Assembly: GCA_028023455.1 (NCBI GenBank)
Contig: JAQFVV010012446.1
Coordinates: 4,591,501 to 4,655,500 of the forward strand
Length of the DNA: 64,000 nucleotides
DNA from: Epiperipatus broadwayi
Taxonomy: Eukaryota > Onychophora > Udeonychophora > Euonychophora > Peripatidae
Direction: 5' to 3'
Shown here: in pieces, positions 11,041 through 22,193 of the stretch
Numbering within the stretch: the first letter of the stretch is position 1
Layout: each line of letters begins with the position of its first letter
Made by a program: the position numbers and the translations under genes
The notes under the pieces: model-generated
Database searches by the model: none
What the model was told of the DNA's origin: nothing
What the model saw: only the letters and a program-made list of their open reading frames with translations

Positions 11041-12975
11041 AATCCACTGCAGGATGAAGGTCTCTCCAAGTTTAATCCATCTTCTCCGATCTTTAGCTTC
11101 TCTTCTCCACATCACCCCTGCACACTTTCTTATTTCATCCATCCATCTCACATGTGGTCTCTTTCTGGGTCTTTTACAATCTCTTGGAATCCAGTTTAAA
11201 ATTTCAATTGTCCATCTATTATCATCTCTTCTAACAATATGTCCAGCCCAACTCCACTTCAATCTTTTCATTTTTTCAATAAGGTCAGTAACACCTGTTT
11301 GTTCTCTTACCCATACATTGCGTTTACGATCTCTTCTTGTTACTCCCAACATACGTCTCTCCATACTTCTTTGAGTGGTCTGAAGTCTCTGAATTGCTCT
11401 TCTATTAAGTGTCCAAGTCTCAGATCCATAAGTAAGAACTGGTAAAACACATTTGTTAAAAACCTTCCTTTTCAAACACATAGTCATATTTCCTTTTAGT
11501 ATCAAGTTATTTCTACCAAAAGCACTCCAACCAAGTTTAATTCTATGATTAATTTCCTCCATTATGTTTCCATCTGTATTAATAATCTGACCAAGGTATT
11601 TATAACTGTTAACTTCTTCTAATTCATCATAATCAATCTTTATTTTCATATTTTGAGCAAATCGATTAAACATTACTTTAGTCTTTTTAACATTTATCTT
11701 TAGTCCTACTTTCCTACTTTCATCTGATAATTCCTGCAAAATTTCCTGCAGATCTGAAACATTATTTGCAAAAACAACTACATCATCTGCGAAATCTAAA
11801 TGACTTAAATAATCACCATTTACTTTCACTCCTTTAGTTTCCCATTTTAATCCACAAAATACTTCATGCAGCACTGCTGTAAAAAGTTTTGGAGATATGG
11901 AGTCACCTTGTCTTACACCTTTCTCAATGTTGACTTTCCCAGTGTCATTATGTAATCTAATTGTTGCTGTTGCATTTTTATAAATATTCTTTAAAATATG
12001 ACAATATCCTGGATCTATACCTTGATGATCTAATGCTTTAATCACTGAAGAAATGTTTATAGAATCAAAAGCCTTTTCATAATCTACAAATCCTAAGCAT
12101 AATGGCAACTCATATTCATTTGTCCTTTCTATAACTTCTCTCAATACCTGGATATGATTTACTGTACTAAAACCACTTTTAAATCCAGCTTGTTCTCTTG
12201 GTTGGTGGAAATCCAATGTTCTCTGTAGACGAGTAGTAATTATCTTAGTAAAAATTTTATATAAAACTGATAAAAGGCTGATAGGTCTGTAATTTCTAAT
12301 ATCTTCTTTATCACCTTTTTTAAATATTAATATTATTACTGCATTCTTCCAATCATCCGGTACATCTTTATCATTTAGACATTTGGTATATAACTTTGCT
12401 AAAAAAATTTCTATTTCTTCACCTGCTTCTTTTAATATATCAATTATAATTCCATCATTACCTGGAGCCTTTCCTTTCTTCATACATTTAATTGCATGTC
12501 TCACTTCTTCATTTAAAATTCTGGGCAATTTGGAAGATGTAATAGATATAGGAGGTACTTGTTCTTTATTACTATATAATTCTTGATAAAATTCTTCTAC
12601 CAATTTCATGATGTCATCTCTCCTTTTAGTAATAATTCCATCTTTTTTTCTTATTGCAGATATAAATTTCCTACCAATACCAAAATGTTGTTTTACATTC
12701 TTAAGACTTTTATTTTCTTCTCCAGCTTTCCTTGCTAGTTCACAGTTATACTTTCTTATATCATTTTCAATTCTTTTCCGCACCATTTTACAAAATTCGA
12801 GATATTCAATTCTTTTTAATGCATCATTTTTGTATATCTTCATATTCCTTCTTTTCTTCATAAATTCTCTAGTCTCAGTAGAAATTTTATTGGTCAATTG
12901 CTGTTTTTTTCTACCAGCTATCTTTGTTGCAGTTTTCAAAAGTGTATCAGTTATTTTCATATTAATTTCATTCAA
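11029..12975 (-). CDS. Reverse transcriptase of an RTE-clade non-LTR retrotransposon (648 residues)
   Basis: Makes cDNA at the target site during retrotransposition. Visible motifs: a basic N-terminal linker (1-140); the RTE pre-RT motif GKAPGNDGI at 168-176; fingers YRPISLLSVLYKIF at 229-242; domain A FVDYEKAFDSI at 296-306 with catalytic Asp298; GVRQGDSISP at 353-362; the catalytic box FADD at 395-398 (Asp397, Asp398); SYKYLGQ at 457-463; and a C-terminal region with YGSETWTL (516-523) and WAGHIVRRDDNRW (576-588), the conserved RTE tail. No frameshift or stop interrupts it, so this is the youngest RTE copy in the window. The missing N-terminal endonuclease means it is not autonomous as it stands. 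The ATG is only the first Met in the open frame; the true reading began upstream. Confidence 0.9.
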   Translation of the reverse strand: MNEINMKITDTLLKTATKIAGRKKQQLTNKISTETREFMKKRRNMKIYKNDALKRIEYLEFCKMVRKRIENDIRKYNCELARKAGEENKSLKNVKQHFGIGRKFISAIRKKDGIITKRRDDIMKLVEEFYQELYSNKEQVPPISITSSKLPRILNEEVRHAIKCMKKGKAPGNDGIIIDILKEAGEEIEIFLAKLYTKCLNDKDVPDDWKNAVIILIFKKGDKEDIRNYRPISLLSVLYKIFTKIITTRLQRTLDFHQPREQAGFKSGFSTVNHIQVLREVIERTNEYELPLCLGFVDYEKAFDSINISSVIKALDHQGIDPGYCHILKNIYKNATATIRLHNDTGKVNIEKGVRQGDSISPKLFTAVLHEVFCGLKWETKGVKVNGDYLSHLDFADDVVVFANNVSDLQEILQELSDESRKVGLKINVKKTKVMFNRFAQNMKIKIDYDELEEVNSYKYLGQIINTDGNIMEEINHRIKLGWSAFGRNNLILKGNMTMCLKRKVFNKCVLPVLTYGSETWTLNRRAIQRLQTTQRSMERRMLGVTRRDRKRNVWVREQTGVTDLIEKMKRLKWSWAGHIVRRDDNRWTIEILNWIPRDCKRPRKRPHVRWMDEIRKCAGVMWRREAKDRRRWIKLGETFILQWIDNG

Positions 12976-13105
12976 ATCTGAATCATGTTCAAAATCTAAT
13001 ACTTGAAACCGATTTGTAAGTTCTAATTTAAATTCTCCTAACCAGCCTTTGTATTCAAATCTATTATAATTATAATTTCTTTTGATTACCTTTTCCTATT
13101 GTTTC

Positions 13106-14187
13106 ATATAAGTTACACTTCATCCTATATTACATTCCCGAGATCATTTGTAGATACATGTGCTCTTGTATCTTAAAATTTAATCAAGCTTCTTTTTCTT
13201 GCAATTTCTCATCCTATATCTTCTGATGCATGCATTTCTTATTATTACAGAGATTCTTGCTTTTGCCCACTCATTTTTTTCTCACTATGCTCCAAGGATG
13301 TTTATAATCTATCTCTCTTCCCTTTCTCTTTGCCTATCAACATGATTAAGTCTATTTTGTATCTTTATTATTTCTCTTAATTGAAAATATAAAAATGTGC
13401 TATTATAGTGTATAATCTACCTGAATTTTGACAATCTATCTATCAGATAGCAATACATAGAGGAAACAATGTATTGTGAAAATATAAAATATCTACCTCT
13501 ACTGAATGAAATGTTGTTTTTAGCTATGTAGATTTTACGAACTGTATGTTTTCCTTTTTTTCTGCCCCAATAATAAGTGCAATAAATACCTTGATGTTTT
13601 AAAGTCATTTTACAAGTGAGGTATAACTCAGTTCTTACTTCAATGCTGAATGGAAAAAAATGAATCACTATCTTAAAACCATTAGAGCTGCTTTTGTCAC
13701 TCAAAGTATTTCACAATAGTACTATTGTATCACAGAATGTATTGCCCAAGATATTTTGCACTGCTCTAATTACTTAAGGCTCTCATATAAAACCAGCTGA
13801 CTTAAGTAATAGATTTGATTAATAGATGAAACCTCTCATATTTTAAAAAATATTTGTTCATTAACAAAGATGATTATATGAGTAAAGATAATTTCATCAA
13901 TGAACATTTTTGTTTTATTTAAAATGTTATGTACATATATTTAATATATAAATAAAGTTAATGTTTAAATCTAATTTTTTTTTTTTGTATACAATTTGAG
14001 ATCATAACAAGCAATCATAACATTATTTTATCCACCCATCTTTTTTGGATTGGAAAATTGTAAGAATATTTATCCTTTTCTTTCAATATCTATAACATTT
14101 CAAATAATCAAAGTTGTTACACTTTTTCTTATCTTGTTTTTATAATTAGTTGCTGAAAACATTTTTAAGGTATAATATTCCATCTCT
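13106..14187. other. AT-rich non-coding DNA
   Basis: A 95-codon ORF (13417-13704, minus) has no recognised motif. Poly-T near 13975-13986. A short imperfect palindrome with CTTAAG near 13770-13805. No gene called. Confidence 0.45.
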
Positions 14188-14285
14188 TTATTTATTAACT
14201 GTAGCTAAGCATGCCAGCCATCTTATGAGTGCTATGAATCTGGTTTCTCTAGCCAAAAGCGCACTCAGCTACAGTTAATAAATAA
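14188..14285. repeat. 98-bp hairpin/MITE-like element with 19-bp inverted ends
   Basis: TTATTTATTAACTGTAGCT at 14188-14206 is mirrored by its exact reverse complement at 14267-14285. The loop of about 60 bp is less AT-rich than the surroundings. No other copy seen in the window. Confidence 0.55.
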
Positions 14286-14424
14286 TAAACCTTTCCTTAG
14301 CTAATGATAGAAACCATTTCAGCAACATTTTAAATAATATATTAATTTTAAATGATTTTTTATCATTTCTAAATATATAATATTTTAAAAACAAGTATAT
14401 TTTATATACTTGAAGTTTAGATGT

Positions 14425-14955
14425 AATATAGGCGATTTAAGTCCAGACTTTCAACCTCCCTTCAGCCATCCATTCCATCTCATACAACCGATACTCATAA
14501 CCACACACATGTGAAAAAGATAAAGGATCTCCAATATATGTGCTGAAGTTGGTCCAGATTATCATCTCCCACACATACATAATCAGCACTCAGTTTATAT
14601 CAAGTTAGCAAATCTTCACACTTTAATGGCTAGGCTTCAATGTACTCCATCCTCCAACTCTTCAGCCATCCATACCATTGAAAATCTGATCATTAGATAT
14701 TTAATGTTATGAATGATTGAAGAGTTAGAGAGTGTAGTGAAGTCTGTCCATTAAAATGTGAAGATTTGCTAATTTAATATAAACTGAGCACTGGTTATAT
14801 ATGTGTGGGAGATGATAACCTGGACCAACTGATGTGCGGTGGTTCAGCACAAAATACGTATAGTGGAAATCATTTATCTTTTTCACATGTGTGGTCATGT
14901 GTATGATGAAGTGAAAGGCTGAAGGGAATTTGAAAGTCTGTGTTAAAATCCCCTA
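14425..14955. mobile_element. Palindromic dimer of the hammerhead repeat
   Basis: Two family members in head-to-head orientation, centred near 14700. The right arm has TTGAAGAGTTAGAGAGTG, GACCAACTGATG and the CACATGTGTGGTCATGTGTA and AAATCCCC blocks; the left arm is its diverged reverse complement. In the left arm the ribozyme core is deleted (near 14530-14560). In the right arm it is mutated. The structure matches the 6.6 kb palindrome, but here the segment upstream of the ribozyme is kept at the centre. Confidence 0.7.
14824..14866 (+). pseudogene. Mutated hammerhead ribozyme
   Basis: ACCAA then CTGATGT (the last core A is T), stem II region GCGGTGGTTCAGC, AAAA in place of GAAA, and TACGTATA. 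Helix III is intact and self-complementary. Loss of the core G before AAA and of the last A of CTGATGA should abolish cleavage. Confidence 0.65.
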
Positions 14956-15289
14956 TGTGTATATTCTTTCTAATGGTATATATTTTTATTTTTCTGTATC
15001 TACACAAATAGATTGTTGAAATAACAGCAACATCAGAAAACCACTTCACAGTGGAAGGATTAAAACTAAAAAACATATTACTATCTTGCATTAAAAATAT
15101 CAGTTCAGTTTGAAATTAGTAATTATAAAATATTTGTTAATTTAATTGTTACAGTATAATAAATTAATATGTCAGATTTATTGCTGTCATGTGAATTGGT
15201 GAAAATTATTTTACTTATGATTTTGCTCTTTTTTTCTCTTATGGATTGGTGTTTTTTTTTTTTGGTTTCTCCTATATAGTGCCATCTAA

Positions 15290-15307
15290 TAGATAGATAG
15301 ATAGATG
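15290..15307. repeat. (GATA)n microsatellite
   Basis: About four tandem AGAT/GATA units in TAGATAGATAGATAGATG. Confidence 0.7.
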
Positions 15308-15849
15308 AAGAACAAGAAAGAGCTATAATAGCACTTTATCCAAATCAGTGTATACTTTAAATAGTAAGTATTAAAAATATTTAGTTTTATTTTATAAAGC
15401 ATAATTTTTTATTAATTTTTGGATTAATATTTACCTATTTTTTAATATATATATATTATGTATAAAAAGTATTCAGAAAGCTCTAGATTATAAGACTTTT
15501 GGTTGCTTTAAGTAAAAAGTGAAAGTAAATTTAGAGTTTAAATGAACACATAAAATATTCTGCTTTGGATTGCAGCTTAATAGTGAGAGAATTAATAATA
15601 ACTTTAAAAAAAGAAAAGATGAGTCAAAAAAAAATGAGTCATTAATAAATTTGTAGGAAATATTTTTTAAAAAACCCTCAAACTTGTGGAATAAAAAATA
15701 AGTATAGAAGGTTAAATAATAAATTTAAATTTTAAAATACAATTATTAGAAGAAGAAAAAAGAAAGCTGTAGTTTAAACAATAAAATAAACAATAAAGTC
15801 AATAAAGTGATCAGTTTAATTCTATATATGGATACTTCTGTTGACACCT

Positions 15850-16600
15850 TTGAATAGACATTTTTAAAAGATTTGACATGTTTTTATGAGAAGAATAGTT
15901 TGTCCTTAGATAAGATAAAGAATGAGAAATATAAATGAAATAATTAAGAATAATTGATGAGGCATATATACAAGAAGAAAAAAAGGAAGGAGATTAGAAT
16001 ATGTTCACTGATTTTGACAAGGTGTAGGTCAAAATGATTGTAAATTTAATTGGATGAAAGTTTTGAAAATATATTCATGAAATAACTTGTATATTAAAGA
16101 AGATATCTGTGAAATAAAATGTTGGAAAAATATATAAACAGAAGACAATAAAAATGTAGGATTATTATTTAAACAAAATCCTAAATGAACATTGCAAGGA
16201 TGCGAGTTAGCATTGTAGCAGATGATCTGACAGTGCTTGCAAAAGCTGAACAATATTTTAAAATTGCTGGAATCTATAGAAAGTTTGAGATGAAAATAAA
16301 TATTAACTAAATAGGATAAAGAGGGAAAATAAAAATGGCTAAGACTGGTAATACAGTATGAAGTTATAGATTAAATTATGATTTTAAAAACATTTTAGAA
16401 GAAGAAATTTTTTAACTAATGAGATGCTTACATCTAAGAAAGATTCTTTTAAACAATTTATTTATTGATATATAACTTAACTTTGAAGAGGTTCAAGATT
16501 AATTTTTAGAATTGGATGAGGAGAGAGAAAAAGCTACAAGACTAATGTTTAAAATAAAAAATTTTGTTTGTGTAGTAAAAAAATTAGAGAAATTGATAAA
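15850..16600 (+). pseudogene. Degenerate LINE reverse-transcriptase fragment
   Basis: Broken plus-strand frames give FTDFDKV near 16000-16022 (RT domain A-like), LNKILNEHCKDA near 16172-16205 (palm 'YLFN' region), then VSIVADDLTVLAKAEQYF near 16209-16260 with the catalytic-type ADD box, followed by KFEMKINI near 16280-16305. That order and spacing is an RT palm. Many stops; no flanking repeats identified. It may belong to the same diverged LINE class as 9.1-10.9 kb. Limits are approximate. Confidence 0.5.
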
Positions 16601-19065
16601 AATAGATTAAACATATTTAATTTATCTTCTTTAAAAAAATCTTTATAAAATAATGGGATCGTAAAGAGTTTAAAAAAGAGAGAAGTAAGATTTTTGACCA
16701 ACGGTTTAAAAAAAATGGTAAGCATATTGAAGAAAAAAACACAAGGTAGAAAAACTTAAAAAAATTATTTTGAGATAAAGCGGAACCCTATTTTTCAGAA
16801 AATAATATCTACATAGCAATCTATATTGTAAGGTATTGCCTTACATCCGTCCAATATCAGTTACACACCTTTTTGCCTAATTCGAATTCAAGACCCAATA
16901 TAATAACATTCTTTATTAATCACTACTTGAATAAAAATGAAGCACTATAATTGAAAAACCATTAGTTGTTATATACACTTAAAGTTTTAACTTATTCATA
17001 TGATAAATATGTACTTAAATTAAACTATAAAATGTATACACAACAACTAACCTTTATTAAAATTACCTCATTAATTGTGATGTAACTCCTACATACTACA
17101 ACAATACGAGAAAAATATGATCAGACAGAGTAAACACAAGCAAGAAATGAAAGATTATTTAAAGGAAAGAAATTAATAAAATTTTTGTTATTGATATATT
17201 AAATATATATAATAATTACTAATAATGACATAAATAATTGACCTAAATCATAATCACAAACTTGTTATTGAAAGTCATCAAAAATTACCTTTAATAAAAT
17301 ATTCTTGTTTTAATAATAGGAAAATATAAAAACCAAAAGCTTCTCTGAATTCAGATAAAAAAATCTCATTGGCTGAACAACCTGCATTAAGTTAAACAGA
17401 GAAATTCGAATTTGCAGTTTGAATAAAAATACCAGCTGCCATTAAGGAGAAATAGTAATAGAAATAACTCTGGATATACAGGAAATAAATAAAAGGTATA
17501 TAGATTTAAATCTAGCCAACTGAGGGATTCGAAAGTGAATCTTCAAAATTAAATTCAAATCATCTGGCATTTCCAAGGTGTTCGTAATTTTAAACCATAG
17601 ACCAAACTAACTTTAATTATAGAGATCTAATAATAAAAATATTGCTATTATCTCATCCAAGATATTCTAATAAAATATACATAAATAGCAATTGACAATC
17701 ATGCATTGCTAGTCTCAAAGTGACATCGGGAAAAGAAAATTGTCACCATAAAGCTATGATTGTCAAAACTGGGATAAAATTGACCTAGCATTTACCATCT
17801 GTGCTACAAGACATAGAATTTATTATTAATAAATGGATCGAACAATTGTATACTCCAACATAGAAGTTTTAAGGAGGGAAATTATAAGTGACAAAATGGA
17901 TGTTCTAGAACAATCACACTGGATCATCTATACCCAGAATGGATTAATGAGGACTATTAAAATCATTCACTAGGACATTTTCCCAAATGAACTTTCAAAC
18001 TACATTTAGATTAACATCATAAATTTTATTTAGTTATATATTATTTTATGTAAATGTCTTCGTTCATATCTGTCCTTTAACATGGATAAAATAAGGGGAA
18101 GGATGTGTTAATACACAATATAAGGGATAAATATTATACCAATATTGTAAATTAAAATAAAATATAGATTATGAAGGGAACTTGTTTGCTAAGTCCAATC
18201 ATCATCAAAGAAAAAGTAAGATTTTACCCTGATACAGATTTATTCCCAACATTTGTACAGTTACACTGTTACTTATGTTTTGTATTTGTTAATACTAATA
18301 TATTAGTTAAAGGTTTTCATTATATTTGACTAATTATTTCTATGATTAATGGTCTTTCCTGTCTTTATTATAATTACATTATATAACAGCGAATCCCATG
18401 TCATCAAGACAAGATTGATAGGAACTTAATCTGTCAAGTTAATGAAATTAAAACATTATAATTTCAATATAATATTTTAGCAAGCAAGAATGATTTATAT
18501 AATCATAAGTTAAAAAATAAATTTCATTTATGCTAATATAGATGTCAAACGGGTATTCTTTATAGAGAACAAGGAATTGTTAAATTAAATAGTTCATATT
18601 TTGTTATAATTTTATTACAAAATTGTTGCTTTATTGTAAAGATATATAAGTATTTAAATTAAAAACTTTCATTGTATTTTTCTCTATTCAGTTTTCAATT
18701 GATCATACCTTTTCACATACCTACATATATTCTTAGTTATAAATTCACACCTACCCTCATATATCTACACTCATTTATGCATACCTGCATTTTAAGTGAT
18801 ATTAATATACACTGAACTAGATGACTATGCAGATTCTTCCTGAGTTTGAAACCTGGGAATAACAGAAACGAAAGATGGTAAAGAAGAGGCCAGAGTATGT
18901 ATATAGTTTAATATTTGTTTGAGTATTAACCCCTTATCTCCCAGGAATAAAATCAAAGTGTATGTGGTACATTTGTGTAGAGCTCCTAGATAGACTCTTG
19001 CTAGTGTTATGACCTAGCTAATCTATTATTATACCAGATAAAATCCATTCCGTTACAATATATTA
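16601..19065. other. AT-rich non-coding DNA
   Basis: No ORF above background and no repeat family I can place. The first few hundred bases may be extra decayed LINE sequence (A-rich, plus-strand bias). Confidence 0.45.
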
Positions 19066-19139
19066 CATTACTCTCAAGTATCCACACTATCTCATACTGC
19101 TGACACACTTGATCACACACATTGAAAAGATAAATAATC

Positions 19140-19183
19140 ACCAATATACATATATCGTGCTAAACCAGCACTCGTCAGTTGGT
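19140..19183 (-). pseudogene. Mutated hammerhead ribozyme
   Basis: On the minus strand: ACCAA, CTGACGA (T to C in the core), perfect stem II GTGCTGGTTTAGCAC, GATA in place of GAAA, then TATGTATA and TTGGT. Helices I and II are preserved but two invariant core bases are lost. Confidence 0.65.
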
Positions 19184-19574
19184 CCATATTATCATCACAC
19201 ATATATACAATCAATGCTCAGCTTCAAACCCCCTATACATTACATATTAGAGTGCAGGTATGAAAAAGCCTGTACTATAGAAAAAAATTCATATATTAAA
19301 AATATAGTGCTGTATGGTCTGCTCATCCCTCATATATGTATGTAAATGGATTATGTCCTGTACATGAGCGATCAGATTGACTTATCAACATGGGTAAGAT
19401 GAGAAGGTTGGCACCAATGTGGGCTTTGAGTGTTCCATCATCAGATTTTCAATGAAATGAATGACTGAAGAGTTGTGGGGTGGAGTGGATTGAAGCCTGC
19501 CCATTAAAGTATGAAGATTGGCTATCTTAATATAAGCTAAGCAGTGATTGTATATATGTGAAATGATAATGTGG

Positions 19575-19618
19575 ACCAACTGACGAGTGCTGGTTTAGCA
19601 CAAAATACGTATATTGGT
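19575..19618 (+). pseudogene. Mutated hammerhead ribozyme
   Basis: ACCAA, CTGACGA, perfect stem II GTGCTGGTTTAGCAC, AAAA in place of GAAA, helix III TACGTATA, helix I TTGGT. All helices are intact; two core positions differ, so activity is not expected. Confidence 0.7.
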
Positions 19619-19800
19619 GTTTATTTATCTTTTCAACATGTGTGTGATCAAGTATGTCAGTAGTATGAGGTAGAGTGGATAGTTGAGGATCGTGTGAAAG
19701 TCTGAGTTCAAATCCCCTATATATTACATATTAGAGTGCAGGTATGAAAAAGCTTGTACTGTAGAAAAAAATTCATATATTAAAAATATATTACACAATT

Positions 19801-20797
19801 TTTAATTATTTCTTTCTGCACAATACATTAATGATATTTATTGTCACTAAACATTGTTCTAAAGATTAGACTTGGCAATGCAAATAATGCCTACAAACTC
19901 CCATATATGTAGTCTTTTGATTAGTAGCTTTACTAAAGACAAAAAAAAAAAAAAACAGTCCAAGAATAAAAATTACATACGAATTATTACATTCAGATTT
20001 TATTATGCTAGCCAAATTAAACATCTAAAATTTTGAATCCAAGACCCATATCCATCTTTACAGATAGGTGAAACTTTTTTTTTAATTTTAAGATTGTGCT
20101 TATAATTGCTGAGTGCAGTAACTTAAAAAAATTCCACTTTTGGCAAAATATATATATATATCATATACTACATGACAACTAGTGTTCTAACAATATAATG
20201 TTAACAAAAACCTACATCTTATAAAGATAGGTGTCACTAATGCAGAAATCAATATTTCGATACAATACTGTAAATCCAATTTCCCTAAAGTTTTGCTTTT
20301 AACATTTACTCACCAGACTACAGTTTGTTTAAGTAACATTTTTTTATTTCATTTTGAAAATCTCACACATTAAAAAAATAATAAACATTGAATACATTAA
20401 TAAACATACACATTTTAAAATATAATTTTAAAAATATCTAAATAAATAGCTTAATTGACATGAGGGATATATTTGTAGTTTAGGTTTTATTTAAATAACT
20501 TTTTTATTTATTTAATCATAATCTTGTATTAAAAATAAATAAATAAACAAGTAAGATAGTTTGAAATAAAATTGAAAAAAGAAAATATTTAACTAAATTA
20601 TCTTAATTGACATAAATATTACAATGTTGAAAGTGAAAATTTTTTTAAGAAAATTCGAAGTAAACTTAATGGGAGGGAAAGGGTGGATAGTTTAAATCAG
20701 TTGACATGATGTTTGCATTAGAAAACTGACAAAAAAAAAAAACAACAACTCAGGATTATCTAATTAAAATTTAATTATTATTTAAACAAAAATATGC
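19801..20797. other. AT-rich non-coding DNA
   Basis: Short homopolymer and AT runs only. Confidence 0.5.
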
Positions 20798-20864
20798 TGA
20801 TTGTAGATATATATATATAATTATTTATATATAATAGTTGATTGTATATAACCACTAAACATCA

Positions 20865-20909
<45 letters not shown>

Positions 20910-21063
20910 AGGTTAAGGGGGGGGGGGGGGGTTTTAAGCTGCCCACCACCCCTCACAACCAAGCAACTTGGTTGGGTAAGGTAGGGGGTTTTCTCCCCTT
21001 TTTTTTTCGGAGTTTTTTTTTTTTTGTTATATATATATAATTATTTATATATAATAGTTAAGT
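20798..21063. repeat. Homopolymer-rich block between two copies of an AT repeat
   Basis: A segment reading ATATATATATAATTATTTAT and ATATAATAGTT occurs at about 20805-20840 and again at about 21028-21060. Between them are a T run of over 40, a G run of about 14 and a GC-richer core with ACCAAGCAACTTGGTT (an inverted repeat), CCCC/GGGG runs and a second T run. It reads either as an insertion with a long duplication or as a sequencing/assembly artefact in low-complexity DNA. Confidence 0.4.
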
Positions 21064-21252
21064 TTCCAGACACATATGGGTACTTTTAAGACATGGATAC
21101 TTTATAACAGTCAGGGAGAGAAAAAGTTTATTGTCAAACTACTTTAAATCTGGTAAAATCATTAATTCAGAAAAGCTAAGAAACTAAGTACTAAGATTAA
21201 CAATAATAAATGTATTTGAAGTTAGCTGATAATTGATATAATTATTAAAGTA

Positions 21253-22191
21253 CACCTGGGTCTTATTTTACGCGATAGATAGGTTCCTCAGAAAACACGC
21301 GCAAACGAAATTGTGCAAAAATAGACGTAACTTACCTTGAAAAAGGGGGGATACAGACTGTGATTTTTCAAAACTCGCGTAAAAGCAAAGCACCAACGTA
21401 AAATTTACTTTAAAATTCGTGCAAAAAAAAAAATAAGGAAATAAAATATGACTAATAAAAAATTTCAAATTTGAAAAAAAATGATACAAGACAAACTTTT
21501 TTTAACTATAATATTTAATTTTATTCAAAACAATATATTTTTATGCATAATTTACAGTAATTTATATTTTTTTATACACGTTTTAATTATTATCGCTATT
21601 TGCCAGTAAACAAGTTCGTTTGCAAACTGATAAAAAAATCAGATTCTTCACAAGATGAAATACAACTAGCGCCAACATCACTCTCATGTTGTGTTAATTA
21701 ATGGTTTTCTGGTGACAACGTAATTAGTAATTAATTTAACAACTAAAAATTAAATTCTTATTTTTGTCTTTAATTTTCAATTTTAATTGTGCCCACTGCT
21801 ATTACTCACCACTTAAAAATAAACCTTACGTTGTTTTTTAAAAAGCAAAAACAGAATGTGATTTAAAATGCAAAATTAACACGCACAATGTTTGAACAAA
21901 TTTACATTATAATCTTGTAAAATTTAATGTGTGTATACATAAAATGTGGAAATCATGATTTTAATTTCATTATTGCATAAAATCTTACTATTATAAAGCA
22001 CTGAAAATATTGAAATTACTAAGTTGAAAGTCGAATTTCAATAATGTGCTATTACTTTCAATATAACGTAAGTGCACGAAATTTATTATTTAAAGTAATA
22101 GCGCAATATCGGAGTTCGACTTCCGGTGAAACACGAACCGCGTAACTTCAAAATCGTGTTAAATGAGTCCGTGTAAAAAGAGACCCAGGTG
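21253..22191. mobile_element. Tigger/pogo-like DNA transposon, deletion derivative (copy 1)
   Basis: TIRs CACCTGGGTCTTATTTTACG (left) and its mirror ending AGAGACCCAGGTG (right), flanked by TA on both sides (21251-21252, 22192-22193), the Tc1/mariner/pogo target. At 939 bp it is too short for a full transposase. The minus strand near 21600-21720 holds a decayed version of the C-terminal coding piece seen in copy 2. Inverted subterminal sequence with AATAATGTGCTATTACTTTC is shared with copy 2. Family assignment rests on the TA duplication and the ORF tail, so it is moderate. Confidence 0.7.
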
Positions 22192-22193
22192 TA

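Larger units (their letters stand above)
10985..13105 (-). mobile_element. RTE-clade LINE, 5'-truncated, best-preserved copy
   Basis: Contains the long RT ORF plus an in-frame extension upstream of its first ATG to about 13095 (a stop lies just beyond). That extension aligns with the plus-strand copy at 37.2 kb (RFQVLDFEHDSDLNEIN against HFQILLDFQDDSDLNKIN), so the ATG at 12973-12975 is not the native start of the polyprotein. The endonuclease domain seen in the 36.5 kb copy is absent upstream, so the copy is truncated at the 5' end. The 3' end at 10995-11040 is a run of GAT/ATC-type trinucleotides, the usual RTE tail. Confidence 0.8.
19070..19800. mobile_element. Composite locus of two opposed hammerhead repeats
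   Basis: A minus-strand family member (about 19075-19215) is followed by the family's 3' block in plus orientation (19225-19312), then a near-full plus-strand member (19385-19795). The block with ACATATTAGAGTGCAGGTAT and TTCATATATTAAAAATAT occurs twice in direct orientation (19228-19312 and 19708-19792) with only a few differences. Both hammerheads (19140-19183 minus, 19575-19618 plus) share a CTGACGA core, so they probably derive from one source copy, rearranged by nested insertion or template switching. Confidence 0.65.

Noticed and set aside
10931-11374. Plus-strand ORF of 147 codons
   Set aside because: It is antisense to the RTE reverse transcriptase; His/Leu/Ser-rich translation is a shadow of the real frame. 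The same holds for 11239-11445, 12383-12586 and 12608-13006.
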